Counted from the first letter of the stretch, positions 15,272 through 23,664 are shown. The stretch: DNA of 27,715 bases from Myxococcales bacterium UBA5297 (GCA_002408385.1 DHSB01000248.1:1-27715), one strand, 5' to 3'. A program made the numbers and translations. Notes: a model not told the origin generated them from the sequence alone.

Positions 15272-15949
15272 ATGAATAACCTGAAAGTCTCTGGAGTGTT
15301 GCTGTTCGCTCTGCTCGCCGCGGTGGCGGCGACCTTTTGTGATGCGAACCACGTGTATACGCGCACGCTCAGCTACCCGGCGCCTCTGGTGGCCGGTCAG
15401 GCGTGGTGGGTATTCCCTGGCTTCTTCGTGGCCTTCGGCTTCATGGGCGTAACGTATGCGGCGCTCGCGCGGCGGCTGCAGTCGGTGCTGCGAATCGAGA
15501 AGAGCCGCTCGGCAGGGCACTCCTTTGCATTCATTGAAACCCTCGTTGCGTTTGTGCTGGTCTATCTGCTGAGCGGGTTCGGCAACGAGAGCCCGAGGCT
15601 CTTGGGGCTGATCTTCTTCGGTACTTTCGCGCTGCGTCTGGCGGTGACCTACGAGCGCGCCTGGGCCTTGCTGCTGGCCATACTGCTCACCGTTGGGGGC
15701 ATGTTCGCCGAGGGGCTGCTCGCGCTGTTCGGTCAAGTCACCTATCGCCACGTTGATCTGTTTGGCGTTCCGTTCTGGCTCGGCGGGCTCTACATGCATG
15801 GGGCCTTCGCGCTTCGGGAGAGCATGCGGTTCTTCGTATACAAGGACGCCCAATCGCGATTTCAAGTGACTCCGGCCGGCGCGACGAACGACTTTCCGTC
15901 GCAGACCGAGCAGCCGGCGCACGAACCCGACCAGCCACGCGAGGATTAG
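15272..15949 (+). CDS. INSIG-like integral membrane protein
   Basis: 225 aa from the ATG at 15272; a longer in-frame extension to 15041 is hydrophilic, low-complexity and antisense to gene remnants, so I exclude it. The protein has about six hydrophobic helices. Features shared with the insulin-induced gene (INSIG) fold are GQAWWVFPGFFVAFGF after the first loop (INSIG WWVPP), a long central helix pair, and the late FGVPFWLGGLYMHGAFALRE segment, matching INSIG WLP--FF-GG---G---R. Eukaryotic INSIG binds oxysterols and holds SCAP/HMG-CoA reductase in the ER. Bacterial relatives occur, with unknown role; sterol or isoprenoid binding is only a thought. The last ~30 aa are hydrophilic and probably cytoplasmic. 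It stands alone, not in an obvious operon. Confidence 0.6.
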   Translation: MNNLKVSGVLLFALLAAVAATFCDANHVYTRTLSYPAPLVAGQAWWVFPGFFVAFGFMGVTYAALARRLQSVLRIEKSRSAGHSFAFIETLVAFVLVYLLSGFGNESPRLLGLIFFGTFALRLAVTYERAWALLLAILLTVGGMFAEGLLALFGQVTYRHVDLFGVPFWLGGLYMHGAFALRESMRFFVYKDAQSRFQVTPAGATNDFPSQTEQPAHEPDQPRED

Positions 15950-16346
15950 CGAACATTAGGAGCCCGGGTCGGCGAAAGAGCGCGTACATCGCCCGCCGGG
16001 AACGACCAAGCCGACGCTGACGCCGATGAACCTGAGACGGTGCGCGTCGCTCAGGATGTTGCTCTCCACCTTGCTGGTGTCGCCGCCGAGCAGGCCGGCA
16101 ACCAACGACAGCGGATGGATGAGCGTCGAGAGACCGCGAGCACCAGGGCGCGCCGTTTCATCTGTCCGCCGACGCGGTGCGACGGCGAATCCTGGAGCGT
16201 CCAGCCGCTCGCGACGAGGCCGTCGAGCTCCCCAGTCTGCTCGTCGAAGAGCTCGGCGACGGCGCCGCGGGCATCTTCTGCCACCGGTGCGCCGTCGGCC
16301 GCGAGGGCACGAGACAGGCAGGCGGGGTCAGTGCTACTACGTCGCC
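15950..16346. other. 397 bp without an intact gene
   Basis: The minus strand holds a possible gene remnant: EDARGAVAELFDEQTGELDG, then MKRRALVLAVS, continuing after a frameshift as IHPLSLVAGLLGGDTSKVES and NILSDAHRLRF. It has no identifiable family. The plus-strand open frame that extends the next gene upstream is Arg/Pro-rich and not credible. No clear terminator or promoter seen. Confidence 0.3.
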
Positions 16347-17426
16347 ATGAACTCCAAGACTTTGATCGTTTCCGCCTGCCTCACCATTAGCATCTTCCTC
16401 GGCTGCTCGACCACTCAGGTGGCTCAGCCGCAACCCTTGGCCGTCCCGCACGCCCAGGCGCAGCCGGTCCGCGAGGGCCAGTGGAAGATTCGGGACACCC
16501 AGCTCTTCGTGCGAGACGTCGGGCCGGAGACGGCGCCGGTCGTTGTCGTCGTCCACGGCGGACCGGGCGGCAATCACCTGAGCTTGCGTGGGCTCGAGGT
16601 GCTCGCCCCGCGTTTCCGCGTGGTTCTCTACGATCAGCGGGGTACCGGGGAGTCGGACCGCTTCCAGGTCGCCTCTGAAAAGGATCTCGAGTCCCTCTCG
16701 CTAGAGCAGAACATCGAGGACCTCGAGGCGCTCCGGCTGCGGCTAGGCAAGGACCGGATAACCCTTGTCGGCCACTCGTGGGGAGCTGGGCTCGCTGTTC
16801 TTTACGCCGCCGCGTACCCCGAGCACGTCGAGAAGCTGGTCGTCTATTCGGGTGGTCCCGAGGACCAGCCGCTCTCGAAGCAGAAGAGCAAGGCTCACTT
16901 CGCCATGCTCACCGACGAGGAGAAGGCGCTCGCCAAGGAGCGGATCGCCAAGCTCCAGGAGTCGGCGGAGAGCGGGGCGCCGCAGGAGGAGCTCGACAGG
17001 CTCTTCTTCCAGGTTGCCGAGGTCATGTTCCCGTCCCTCTACTGCCAGCGCCCGACGGCGGCGAGCGCGGAGCAGGGGCGGGCCGGCTTCTGGGCGAGTC
17101 AAGGCCAGAACCAGTATTCTCGGACCTTCGACCGGGCCGCTTTCGCCGAGAAGCTCAAGCTCGTGAAGGCCCCCGCCTTGCTCACCTGGGGTCGCTGCGA
17201 GCCTTCGCCGCAGGAGAGGCTTCTCTATCTGCTCGACAATCTGCCCGATGCCCAGTTCGTCATCTTCGAGAAGAGCGGCCACAACGCGATGGAGGAGGAG
17301 CCCGCGCTCTTCTTCGACACGTTGAACGCCTTCCTCGACGGGAAGCCGCTCCCCGCCAAGTCCTTCCGCTCGCGAGCCGAGGTGCAAAGCGCGGAGAGCG
17401 CGACCACCGAGGGCGCGACACCCTGA
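16347..17426 (+). CDS. Lipoprotein alpha/beta hydrolase, proline-iminopeptidase-like
   Basis: 359 aa from the ATG at 16347. The N-terminus is a lipoprotein signal: positive start, hydrophobic core (TLIVSACLTISIF), then LGC with Cys20 as the lipid site; the residue at -3 is Phe, slightly unusual. The mature part has HGGPGG (70-75, oxyanion hole), LYDQRGTGES (95-103), the nucleophile elbow VGHSWGAG with Ser144, and SGHNAMEEEP with His312. These are the S33 proline iminopeptidase signatures. At the acid position the strand reads LLTWGRCEP, where the family has a D, so Glu285 must serve or the acid is missing. Likely cleaves small peptides or esters in the periplasm or at a membrane surface. The family is broad, so the substrate is open. 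Confidence 0.82.
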   Translation: MNSKTLIVSACLTISIFLGCSTTQVAQPQPLAVPHAQAQPVREGQWKIRDTQLFVRDVGPETAPVVVVVHGGPGGNHLSLRGLEVLAPRFRVVLYDQRGTGESDRFQVASEKDLESLSLEQNIEDLEALRLRLGKDRITLVGHSWGAGLAVLYAAAYPEHVEKLVVYSGGPEDQPLSKQKSKAHFAMLTDEEKALAKERIAKLQESAESGAPQEELDRLFFQVAEVMFPSLYCQRPTAASAEQGRAGFWASQGQNQYSRTFDRAAFAEKLKLVKAPALLTWGRCEPSPQERLLYLLDNLPDAQFVIFEKSGHNAMEEEPALFFDTLNAFLDGKPLPAKSFRSRAEVQSAESATTEGATP

Positions 17427-17485
17427 AGCCGGCCGAGCCCGAAACCAGAAGGCTCCGAGCGTTTGCGTTGACCGGCCGGCTTCAG
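17423..17485 (+). repeat. Perfect 12-bp inverted repeat at the end of the hydrolase gene
   Basis: CTGAAGCCGGCC at 17423-17434, overlapping the hydrolase stop codon, is matched by GGCCGGCTTCAG at 17474-17485. The loop is 39 nt. No T-run follows, so it is not a classical terminator; it may be a transcript-end stabilising stem. Confidence 0.6.
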
Positions 17486-17627
17486 TCGATAGACCACAGG
17501 CCTCAAGGCGAGCGGTACGACCCGGTCAGACTCTCGCCCGGAAGTCCCTGAGCGCCTGCGCCATGCCTTCGATGAGGGCGTTGCTTGGACCGGCCGCCCT
17601 CGAGGCGGCCAAGCCCTCTTGTCGCGC

Positions 17628-18194
17628 TCTCACCCGCAGACCGGAGTGCTCTCCGTCCCGCCCTCGGCGGCATCCTCCCTCTCCTTGCTCTTCCTCTTCC
17701 TCTGCCGGGCAAGGAGCGACGGGACCCGCTTGTCGACCTCCGCGGGCCAGAGCCAGGCGCCGATGCGCCTCAGCTCGCGGTGGCGCCGCTGGAGCAGGGT
17801 CCAGAGCCTGTCGCGGACCTCGGAGCCCTCGTTCTTCTTGAGGCCGTCGTTCTTGGGCGAGACGCTGGGCTCGACGGTCTGGCGCAGCCAGCGTCCGAGC
17901 TCCTGGCCTTCGGCAAGCAGCTCGACGTCCACCGACAACCTGCCGCCCAAGACGGGCTCGTACTTTTCCAGAAGGGCAACGCTGTCGATCAGGTCGCTGG
18001 CGACATCGAGCGTGCCCTTGCCCTTGCGCATCTTGTTGAACTCTTCCTGCTTGATCTGACCGGTCCCGATGAAGGTCTCGAGCTGGTTGAAGAAGACCCT
18101 GCGAAGCTTGCGGCCTCTGGTCGTCTTCGTGATGAGCTCCTCCGACTTCGGCTGTGGCACCACGTTGCGGGCCGCGAAGGCGACGGTATCGCCG
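17628..18194 (-). repeat. Dispersed repeat copy 1 (pairs with 19939-20505)
   Basis: About 567 bp almost identical to 19939-20505, in the same orientation. Both copies begin just before the gene stop (GCTCTCACCCGCAG) and diverge upstream of the TVAFAARNV codons. It is a partial gene duplication. Confidence 0.9.
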
Positions 18195-18288
18195 CCGTTC
18201 GCGTCACGCCGACGCTCGGGGAGTGCCTGGACGTTGATCGTCAGCTCACCGATTCGCTTCCGAGTCCGCTCGGGCAAGCCCGGCTCGA
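17630..18288 (-). pseudogene. 5'-truncated copy of the 281-aa gene
   Basis: The frame shares its last ~190 codons with the intact gene at 19941-20786 (TVAFAARNV, RKLRRVFFNQLETFIGTGQI, KGKGTLDVASDLID, ELGRWLRQTVEPSVS). Upstream of this it reads RTRKRIGELTINVQALPERR, which looks weakly like the diverged equivalent of the intact copy, and then enters a terminator hairpin with no credible start codon. So the 5' third is lost. Expression seems unlikely. Synonymous and conservative changes between the copies show they have diverged for some time. Confidence 0.6.
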
Positions 18289-18325
18289 TGCGCTGGTGAG
18301 CGGGCGAATGAATTCCATCGTCACC

Positions 18326-18366
18326 CGCAAAAGCAAAACGCCTGGCTCCCAAAAAGGAACCAGGCG
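18326..18366 (-). terminator. Rho-independent-type hairpin, minus strand
   Basis: On the minus strand GCGCCTGGTTCC, a five-T loop and GGGAGCCAGGCG form a strong stem, followed by TTTTGCTTTT. It would stop transcription coming from above 18370, and resembles the terminators that follow tRNA genes. Confidence 0.6.
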
Positions 18367-18373
18367 CTTTGTT

Positions 18374-18399
18374 GTGAGCGGGAAAAGGGATTGAACTGA
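18374..18399 (-). other. Possible tRNA 3'-end remnant (attachment-site scar)
   Basis: The minus strand reads GTTCAATCCCTTTTCCCGCT just before a tRNA-style terminator. This matches the T-loop and acceptor 3' half of a glycine-type tRNA. The 5' half cannot be folded into a tRNA, so at best it is the piece left when an element integrates at a tRNA 3' end. Weak. Confidence 0.25.
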
Positions 18400-18504
18400 C
18401 CGGAAGGGTATTGGCTATCATGGCGGGCACTCGCCTTTCGCCCATTCAGCCAAACCGCTTGTGGCTGTCGCCGCCGCACGCCCGCTTCGGTGCGGGGATA
18501 CTCG

Positions 18505-19638
18505 CTAAAGCTTGAGCTGGTACTCGCGTTCGATCACAGCCGCCATTTCCGGGCCCTTCCAGTAGGGCTCGATCCACCGGAGATGCTGCTGCTTCCAAGT
18601 GTTGGCCGCGCGACGCCAGTGGCCGCGAACCATGAAGCGAGCGAGCAACTGACGACCGGGATCGGTCTTCTCCATCTGTTGCAGCGCTCGCATCGACGAA
18701 ATCGGAATCTTTCCGGGTAGGTGGAAAACGTCTTCGGCCGAGCGTGTCTTCGCGAGCTCGAGTACGCGTCGCTCGACGCGCCCGCGCTGTTGTCCGCCTT
18801 TCCCTTGCCCCGACCGTCGAAGCTCCTTCACCGGGGAACCGAGAACGGGCCAGGCATCGGAGTAGGACGTCGCGTAGAGAATCGCGTTGACGACGAGATG
18901 GACGAGCCGCTTCAGCTCACCCGACCGAAAAAGCGGGTCGAGCGACTTGACCTGCACCTCGGGGAAGTGACTGTCGAGGATCGTGTCGAGATTGTCCTCG
19001 GGGCGAACGAAGAGATCCCGGCTGACCAAGTAGGGCCAGTGGCCGTTCCGCTGGTCGGCAAGAAGGCTCACGTTCAACCCCAACCCCTCGCGCTCATCGG
19101 GAAGCCGAGTCAGGTAGGCCGTGAGTGCCTGTACGGGCTCAGGTTCTCGCCGGTCGCTATCCCGAGCCATGAGCTGCTCGGCGAGCTCGCAGGTGACCCT
19201 GTCGGTGAACGCCACCGCGAAGCTCGGGAACGGGAGCTTCAAGGCCCGACCTTCGATGTCGAGTCGCGTCTGCCCGAGCATCCATGCCAGCGACTCGTCG
19301 ACCCAGAAGGTCTTTCGGTGGTGCAGCTCGAAATTCAGGAGGTAACAAAAGTGCTGGCCAAGCCAGTTCGCCTCCTCCGTGGCCTGTTTCGGAGTGAATC
19401 CGCTCGAGTAGCAGAAGTAGCCGAAGCCCTTGAGGAAGTCCTGGACGTCGGCGATGTCGATGACGTCACGCGGGTGAATCGTCTGCTCGCGAATCCAACC
19501 GGGCCGGCGGCGAAACTCGTTCACCGCACGCGCGGCCACCTTCGCCATTCCAGGACCGATCAGGGCCGCGAGCGACTCGTGAGCGAGCGGAGGAAGCGAA
19601 TGGTGAGAGCCCGGAGGCTTCTTCGGCGTCTTCGGCAT
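18505..19638 (-). CDS. 377-aa protein with AcrVA2-like C-terminus
   Basis: Start ATG at 19638 (MPKTPKKPPGSHHSLPPLAH). No signal or membrane helix. The middle has ELHHRKTFWVDESLAWMLGQ, SFAVAFTDRVTCELAEQLM and LTRLPDEREGLGLNVSLLA. LKRLVHLVVNAILYATSY follows. The C-terminus has RFMVRGHWRRAANTWKQQHL then RWIEPYWKGPEM. That closing RGHW...RW-P block, with an earlier LP and an L--L---L-Y helix, recalls the anti-CRISPR AcrVA2 and the widespread phage and plasmid proteins related to it. The match is from memory of the motif and covers only the C-terminal part. The role in bacteria is unknown; AcrVA2 itself binds nascent Cas12a and triggers loss of its mRNA. No Cas12a is present here. It is flanked by the two copies of the repeat gene. 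Confidence 0.55.
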   Translation of the reverse strand: MPKTPKKPPGSHHSLPPLAHESLAALIGPGMAKVAARAVNEFRRRPGWIREQTIHPRDVIDIADVQDFLKGFGYFCYSSGFTPKQATEEANWLGQHFCYLLNFELHHRKTFWVDESLAWMLGQTRLDIEGRALKLPFPSFAVAFTDRVTCELAEQLMARDSDRREPEPVQALTAYLTRLPDEREGLGLNVSLLADQRNGHWPYLVSRDLFVRPEDNLDTILDSHFPEVQVKSLDPLFRSGELKRLVHLVVNAILYATSYSDAWPVLGSPVKELRRSGQGKGGQQRGRVERRVLELAKTRSAEDVFHLPGKIPISSMRALQQMEKTDPGRQLLARFMVRGHWRRAANTWKQQHLRWIEPYWKGPEMAAVIEREYQLKL

Positions 19639-19938
19639 ACCCAACAACGCTACGTGCTTTTTCGAGAGGCCGCCAATTTACCAGGGGCGGACATCCGCGA
19701 GCACGGCTGTAATGTGTGGTGCTGCTCGGGCCGGCCACGACATCGTAGCCAAGCCGGAATCTCGCCCTCGGAAAGTACCGGAAGGAGCTCAAGCTCGGTG
19801 ACGACGCCGGGGACCTCGTAAGACAGGGACGAGCAAGGCCAGACAGAACAAAGGACCCCGGGCAAGACGCTCGAGGCCCCTCCGAACTGCCGCCGATCAC
19901 TCGACGCCGCAACCAAGACCCGCGCCGCCCGCCCCAGC
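19639..19938. other. 300-bp spacer between two minus-strand genes
   Basis: A minus-strand open frame here (PGVVTELELLPVLSEGEIPA within it) lacks a good start or ribosome-binding site and looks like chance. I see no hairpin terminator or promoter. Confidence 0.3.
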
Positions 19939-20505
19939 TCTCACCCGCAGACCGGAGTGCTCTCCGTCCCGCCCTCGGCGGCATCCTCCCTCTCCTTGCT
20001 CTTCCTCTTCCTCTGCCGGGCGAGGAGCGACGGGACCCGCTTGTCGACCTCCTCGGGCCAGAGCCAGGCGCCGATGCGCCTCAGCTCGCGGTGGCGCCGC
20101 TGGAGCAGGGTCCAGAGCCGGTCGCGGACCTCGGAGCCCTCGTTCTTCTTGAGCCCCTCGTTCTTGCGCGAAACGCTGGGCTCGACGGTCTGTCGCAGCC
20201 AACGTCCGAGCTCCTGGCCTTCGTCGAGCAGCTCGGGGGTCACCGACAGCCTGCCGCCCAAGACGGGCTCGTACTTCTCCAACAGGGCGACGCAGTCGAT
20301 CAGGTCGCTGGCGACGTCGAGCGTGCCCTTGCCCTTGCGCATCTTGTCGAACTCTTCCTGATTGATCTGACCGGTCCCGATGAAGGTCTCGATCTGGTTG
20401 AAGAAGACCTTGCGAAGCTTGCGGCCTCTGGCCGTCTTCGTGGCGAGCTCCTCCGACTTCGGCTCCGGCATCACGTTGCGGGCAGCGAAGGCGACGGTCT
20501 CGCCC
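19939..20505 (-). repeat. Dispersed repeat copy 2 (pairs with 17628-18194)
   Basis: The copy that belongs to the intact 281-aa gene. Same orientation as the first copy, about 2.3 kb away, so recombination between them would delete the AcrVA2-like gene. Confidence 0.9.
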
Positions 20506-20786
20506 AGCCGATTGAGCTCAAGAAGCGGGGCGACGTCGACGGTCGGCAGCTCTACGCGAATCCGGTCGAGGACGCCTTCCTGTGTGATCGAGGCGAGGCC
20601 GCGACGGATGTTCGCCGCCATCAGGTCGGTGTCCGCGCGGCAAATGCGGACGTCCTTGGGGTCGACGTCGGCAGCCTGCGCCAGGAAGAAGGCGGTCTCG
20701 GCGGCGAAATCGACTTTCGTTGCCGTGGTTGCCGAAGTCTCTTGCGCCTCGTCTGCGTTGGTCGTCGGAGTGGATTCGTCGGGCAT
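19941..20786 (-). CDS. Unrecognised 281-aa helical protein (intact copy)
   Basis: ATG at 20786 (MPDESTPTTNADEAQETSAT) with GGAGA 6 nt upstream. The first 25 residues are Thr/Ala/Asp-rich and probably disordered. The rest is predicted helical: FAAETAFFLAQAADVDPKDV, RKLRKVFFNQIETFIGTGQI, KGTLDVASDLIDCVALLEKY. The C-terminus holds RLWTLLQRRHRELRRIGAWL and a very basic tail RKRKSKEREDAAEGG, which could bind nucleic acid or membrane. No family comes to mind. The truncated second copy downstream shows that the gene is prone to duplication. It heads a leftward run with the AcrVA2-like gene. Confidence 0.72.
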   Translation of the reverse strand: MPDESTPTTNADEAQETSATTATKVDFAAETAFFLAQAADVDPKDVRICRADTDLMAANIRRGLASITQEGVLDRIRVELPTVDVAPLLELNRLGETVAFAARNVMPEPKSEELATKTARGRKLRKVFFNQIETFIGTGQINQEEFDKMRKGKGTLDVASDLIDCVALLEKYEPVLGGRLSVTPELLDEGQELGRWLRQTVEPSVSRKNEGLKKNEGSEVRDRLWTLLQRRHRELRRIGAWLWPEEVDKRVPSLLARQRKRKSKEREDAAEGGTESTPVCG

Positions 20787-21487
20787 CTTGGTCTCCCTAT
20801 TTCGGCCTCTGCCGAGTTGGTTGGATGTGCGGCTGCCCGAAGACGCTGATGCCTTGCTGGTGGATTACTCTTGGTCCCCCTCAGTCGGGCGCAATTCGGC
20901 CACGGACGAGAGTTCGTGTCCACGGTTCAAATGGGGGATGCGGCTATTGCTCGGTACCAACCAATTGACAATCACCCGATGTCGATGGGAAGCGTGACTC
21001 GCCCCGGGTGTGAGGCAAAATGTCGAAGATCCGGGCACTTAGGCTTCAGGATGCACCGCTGTTCGCGCGAAGGAGGCTCGGATGCTTCCCTGGGGAAAGA
21101 AACAAAGGCGAGAGAAGGCTCGAGCGGTTCCTCGAGGATGAAAGCAATCGGTAGGAAGATATTGTTGCTCGGCTCGCGGTTCTTTGTGTCCGAAATGTCG
21201 CAATATGAGTCCAGTGGTGATTGAAAAAAATTCCTGGGGACGCTCGGATACTTCTTGGGCCGATGAAAAGACGCGAGAAGGACGTAGGAACGTCGATTCG
21301 GCCGTCGCTCACTCCACAAGGGATGCGGGGACCTGTGCTTCGCGGTGGCGAGTTGGCGGTGGACGACTCGGTGTCTCGTCGGACGCATGATGGCTGCAGG
21401 GTTCGCATCGGCAAGAGAGCCGTCAGTCAGCTCCAGCAGACAGCCCAAGGAAAGCTCTGACTAGAACCGGCGGGCTCGCTGCTCCCA
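20787..21487. other. 701 bp without a supported gene
   Basis: Lower in GC than its surroundings, notably 21120-21260 with a run of seven A at 21224-21230. Open frames on both strands are short and have no family features. I see no repeats, hairpins or RNA genes I can defend. The divergent position between a minus-strand gene (20786) and plus-strand genes suggests promoters here. Confidence 0.4.
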
Positions 21488-21924
21488 GTGCCAGAGTGGT
21501 TGTCGCGCGGATCGATTCGCTCCGATGGCACGGGCGAGCGTCGAGGGCCACGGCGCGCCGACCAGAGCGTCACGAGCTACCGCTTGCACACGCTGCTCTG
21601 CCTCGCTGGCGAGACGCGGCGAATCGTCGACCCGGGCCGAGCTCGCGGCTTCAAGGGTCTCCAGACCTCGCCCTCATTCCTTCGGTCGGCCCGGTCGAGG
21701 CGGGCCGGCTGCGTGCGGCGATCGAATCGGCCCTTGCTTGTCGCGGGACGGAACACGCACGGTCTCCGAGCGATGAGTTACCCTCGACAGGGCGTTCGAT
21801 GCGGCGAGCGTTCTCTTGGCCCCGGTCCTCGCTGGGCTCCGGACGAGATCGTGGGAGCCGACCACCCGAACCTGGGCGACGTCGACGCGGATGCCGAAAC
21901 CCGAGAAAAACTGAGAGGAAGCCC
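21488..21924 (+). pseudogene. radC-like remnant
   Basis: One frame reads DLALIPSVGPVEAGRLRAAI, the helix-hairpin-helix expected in the N-terminal part of RadC-type proteins. A neighbouring frame supplies RRIVDPGRARGFKGLQTSPS just before it, in the right order (RadC: arginine-rich start, G-GL--L, then HhH). Downstream sense is lost, and no JAB metal motif (EVFHVLHL..H) appears. So it is at best a frameshifted, truncated fragment. The HhH match is short, hence low confidence. Confidence 0.32.
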
Positions 21925-22491
21925 GTGCCGAGATACTACGAATTCGAAGTCTCCCTGCAGGAGATCCAGCCGCGGATCTGGCGGCGGTTCTTGCTTCGCA
22001 CCACCGCAACCTTCGCCCAACTCCACAAGGCGATTCAGGAGAGCTTCGGTTGGGAGGAGCGCCATCTCTGGGAATTCCGGCTCCCCACGTGTCAGGGCTG
22101 GCCCATCGCTGGCCCGCCTGACGGCGGCGAGGAGAACGACCGCCCAACACCGGACGCGAAGACCGTCAAGCTGAGCAGCTACTTCACCGGCCGTCGCGTG
22201 GTCGAGTGGTGCGAATACCTCTACGACTTCGGCGACGACTGGACCCACGACGTGAAGCTCATCGCGGTGCGCTCCGAGAAGGAGTCCTTCAAGCGGCGGC
22301 TCCTCGATGGCGAGCGGGCGGCGCCGCCGGAGGACTGCGGCGGGACGCCCGGCTACGAGCACGTGGTCCACTTTGTCGAGACCGGCGAGGACAGGTACGA
22401 CGACGATCCCAAGGGGCTCGAGGCCTGGCTCGACGGCTGGAAACCCGACGCATTCGACCTCTCGAAAGCAAAACTGGAATTCGACCGATGA
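21925..22491 (+). CDS. Plasmid pRiA4b ORF-3-like protein
   Basis: 188 aa from the GTG at 21925, with AGAGGAA upstream. This gives MPRYYEFEVSLQEIQPRIWR, the standard opening of the pRiA4b ORF-3 domain (Y-f-V-L---P-IWRR). The family marks FAQLHKAIQESFGW, HLWEF, EYLYDFGDDWTHDVKL and GGTPGYEHVV are all there in order. These proteins are widespread on plasmids and islands; their function is unknown. An acidic, cytoplasmic protein. The stop overlaps the next gene's start (ATGA), so the two are made together. The longer upstream extension is the radC-like remnant and is not part of it. Confidence 0.88.
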   Translation: MPRYYEFEVSLQEIQPRIWRRFLLRTTATFAQLHKAIQESFGWEERHLWEFRLPTCQGWPIAGPPDGGEENDRPTPDAKTVKLSSYFTGRRVVEWCEYLYDFGDDWTHDVKLIAVRSEKESFKRRLLDGERAAPPEDCGGTPGYEHVVHFVETGEDRYDDDPKGLEAWLDGWKPDAFDLSKAKLEFDR

Positions 22492-23171
22492 GCAGAGGAC
22501 GTAAGCTCGAAATCGACCGGGACAAGGCCCGGACCGAGGTGCGCAAGCTCGGCGGAGTGGGGCTACGCGTCTGGCTCGACCGCGCAATGGACCTGCTTCC
22601 CGATGAAGCGTTTCCCGAGCTCATCGCCGACTACGTTCACCTTTGCGACGTGCTCGCCGACGAGACGACGCACCCCGACCTCTTGCGCAACATCCGCGAG
22701 TTTCACCGCGATGGCATGGCGTGCCGCTTCTACCAGGACTTCAGGGCCAATTCGCGCAACTGCATGGAGATGTCGCGCGGCACGGAGATCTTCATCGCGG
22801 AGCACTTACGTCTGGTCAGAGAGTGCCTGCGTGCCGAGCAGGCCGGGGACCTCGAGACGGCCGCCGAGGGGCTCGAGCTGCTCATCGACCTGATGCGCGC
22901 GATCGACCGAGGCGACGAGATCATCTTCTTCGCCGATGAAGCGGGTTCATGGCAGGTCCCCGTCATGTGGGACCGTGTACTGCCCGCCTGGTTCAGGAGC
23001 CTGTCACCACGGATGGATGCGCACCCGTGGGCAGAGACCGTCGTCGACGCCCTCAACGATTTCGCCGCCTGCGAGATGGCCGAGATCCTCGAAGCGGCTC
23101 GTCACGCGGGGACTGCCGAGCAGCGAGCAGCGTTGACCGAGCACGAAGCCGACCTGCGCCGCCGGCGGTGA
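22488..23171 (+). CDS. Unrecognised 227-aa protein coupled to the pRiA4b-like gene
   Basis: ATG at 22488 (MSRGRKLEIDRDKARTEVRK) inside the stop of the gene before. All-helical: LPDEAFPELIADYVHLCDVL, GMACRFYQDFRANSRNCMEM, RLVRECLRAEQAGDLETAAE (a TPR-like helix), LLIDLMRAIDRGDEIIFFAD. The latter half has SWQVPVMWDRVLPAWFRSLS. No enzyme motif, signal peptide or membrane helix. Coupling to the pRiA4b ORF-3-like gene and closeness to the helicase-associated gene suggest a three-gene unit whose job I cannot state. Confidence 0.75.
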   Translation: MSRGRKLEIDRDKARTEVRKLGGVGLRVWLDRAMDLLPDEAFPELIADYVHLCDVLADETTHPDLLRNIREFHRDGMACRFYQDFRANSRNCMEMSRGTEIFIAEHLRLVRECLRAEQAGDLETAAEGLELLIDLMRAIDRGDEIIFFADEAGSWQVPVMWDRVLPAWFRSLSPRMDAHPWAETVVDALNDFAACEMAEILEAARHAGTAEQRAALTEHEADLRRRR

Positions 23172-23657
23172 GGGGTGAAGGTCATGAGATCGCAGACCAG
23201 GTCGAAAGTCCCCACGGGAATCTGAGCGGAAGGGCGAGAACGCCCGCCACCGCAACTGGAGAGCAGCCCACAGTGAAGCGCTACAAAGTGGATGCCGGCA
23301 TCCCAACACTCGCTATCGCCCTTGCCGAATACATGAATGCGGATGAGCTGAAGATCCTCGCCTCGCTCACAGATTCCCCTCGCCGACTCGCAAGGCCGAG
23401 CTCGTCGAGCACATCCTTGGCCACCTCGATGGCGAGGGGTTGCGCAAGGCCTGGGATCGCCTCGATGAGCTACAGAAGGCCGCCATCGCAGAGGTTGTTC
23501 ACTCGGCAGGAACGGAGTTCGATGCCGAGCGCTTCAGCGCCAAATACGGCAGGCTTCCCGACTTCGGCACAGTGAACAAGTGGTCCCGCGACGGGCGCCC
23601 CACACCGCTTCGATTCTTCTTTTTCGGCAGGGAGAGTGGGGGCGGCTTCATGCCGGC

Positions 23658-23664
23658 CGACCTC
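23658..23664 (+). repeat. Target-site duplication, left copy
   Basis: CGACCTC immediately left of the inserted element; identical to 24420-24426. Removing the element and one copy gives a continuous MPADLKRRLSAF frame. Confidence 0.8.

Noticed and set aside
18373..18459. A complete tRNA-Ser-like gene on the minus strand
   Set aside because: Acceptor ends pair only 5 of 7 and a D-loop-like GGCTGAATGG exists, but no anticodon or T stem can be formed. Only the 3' end is kept, as a weak att-scar idea.
18721..19821. 366-aa plus-strand open frame opposite the AcrVA2-like gene
   Set aside because: Antisense shadow; no motif, and poor composition compared with the minus-strand protein.
21220..21270. 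AAAAAAATTCCTGGGGACGCTCGGATAC as a transposase-associated tail
   Set aside because: It felt familiar from sequence near REP-type transposases but no transposase frame or palindrome accompanies it, so I cannot support it.
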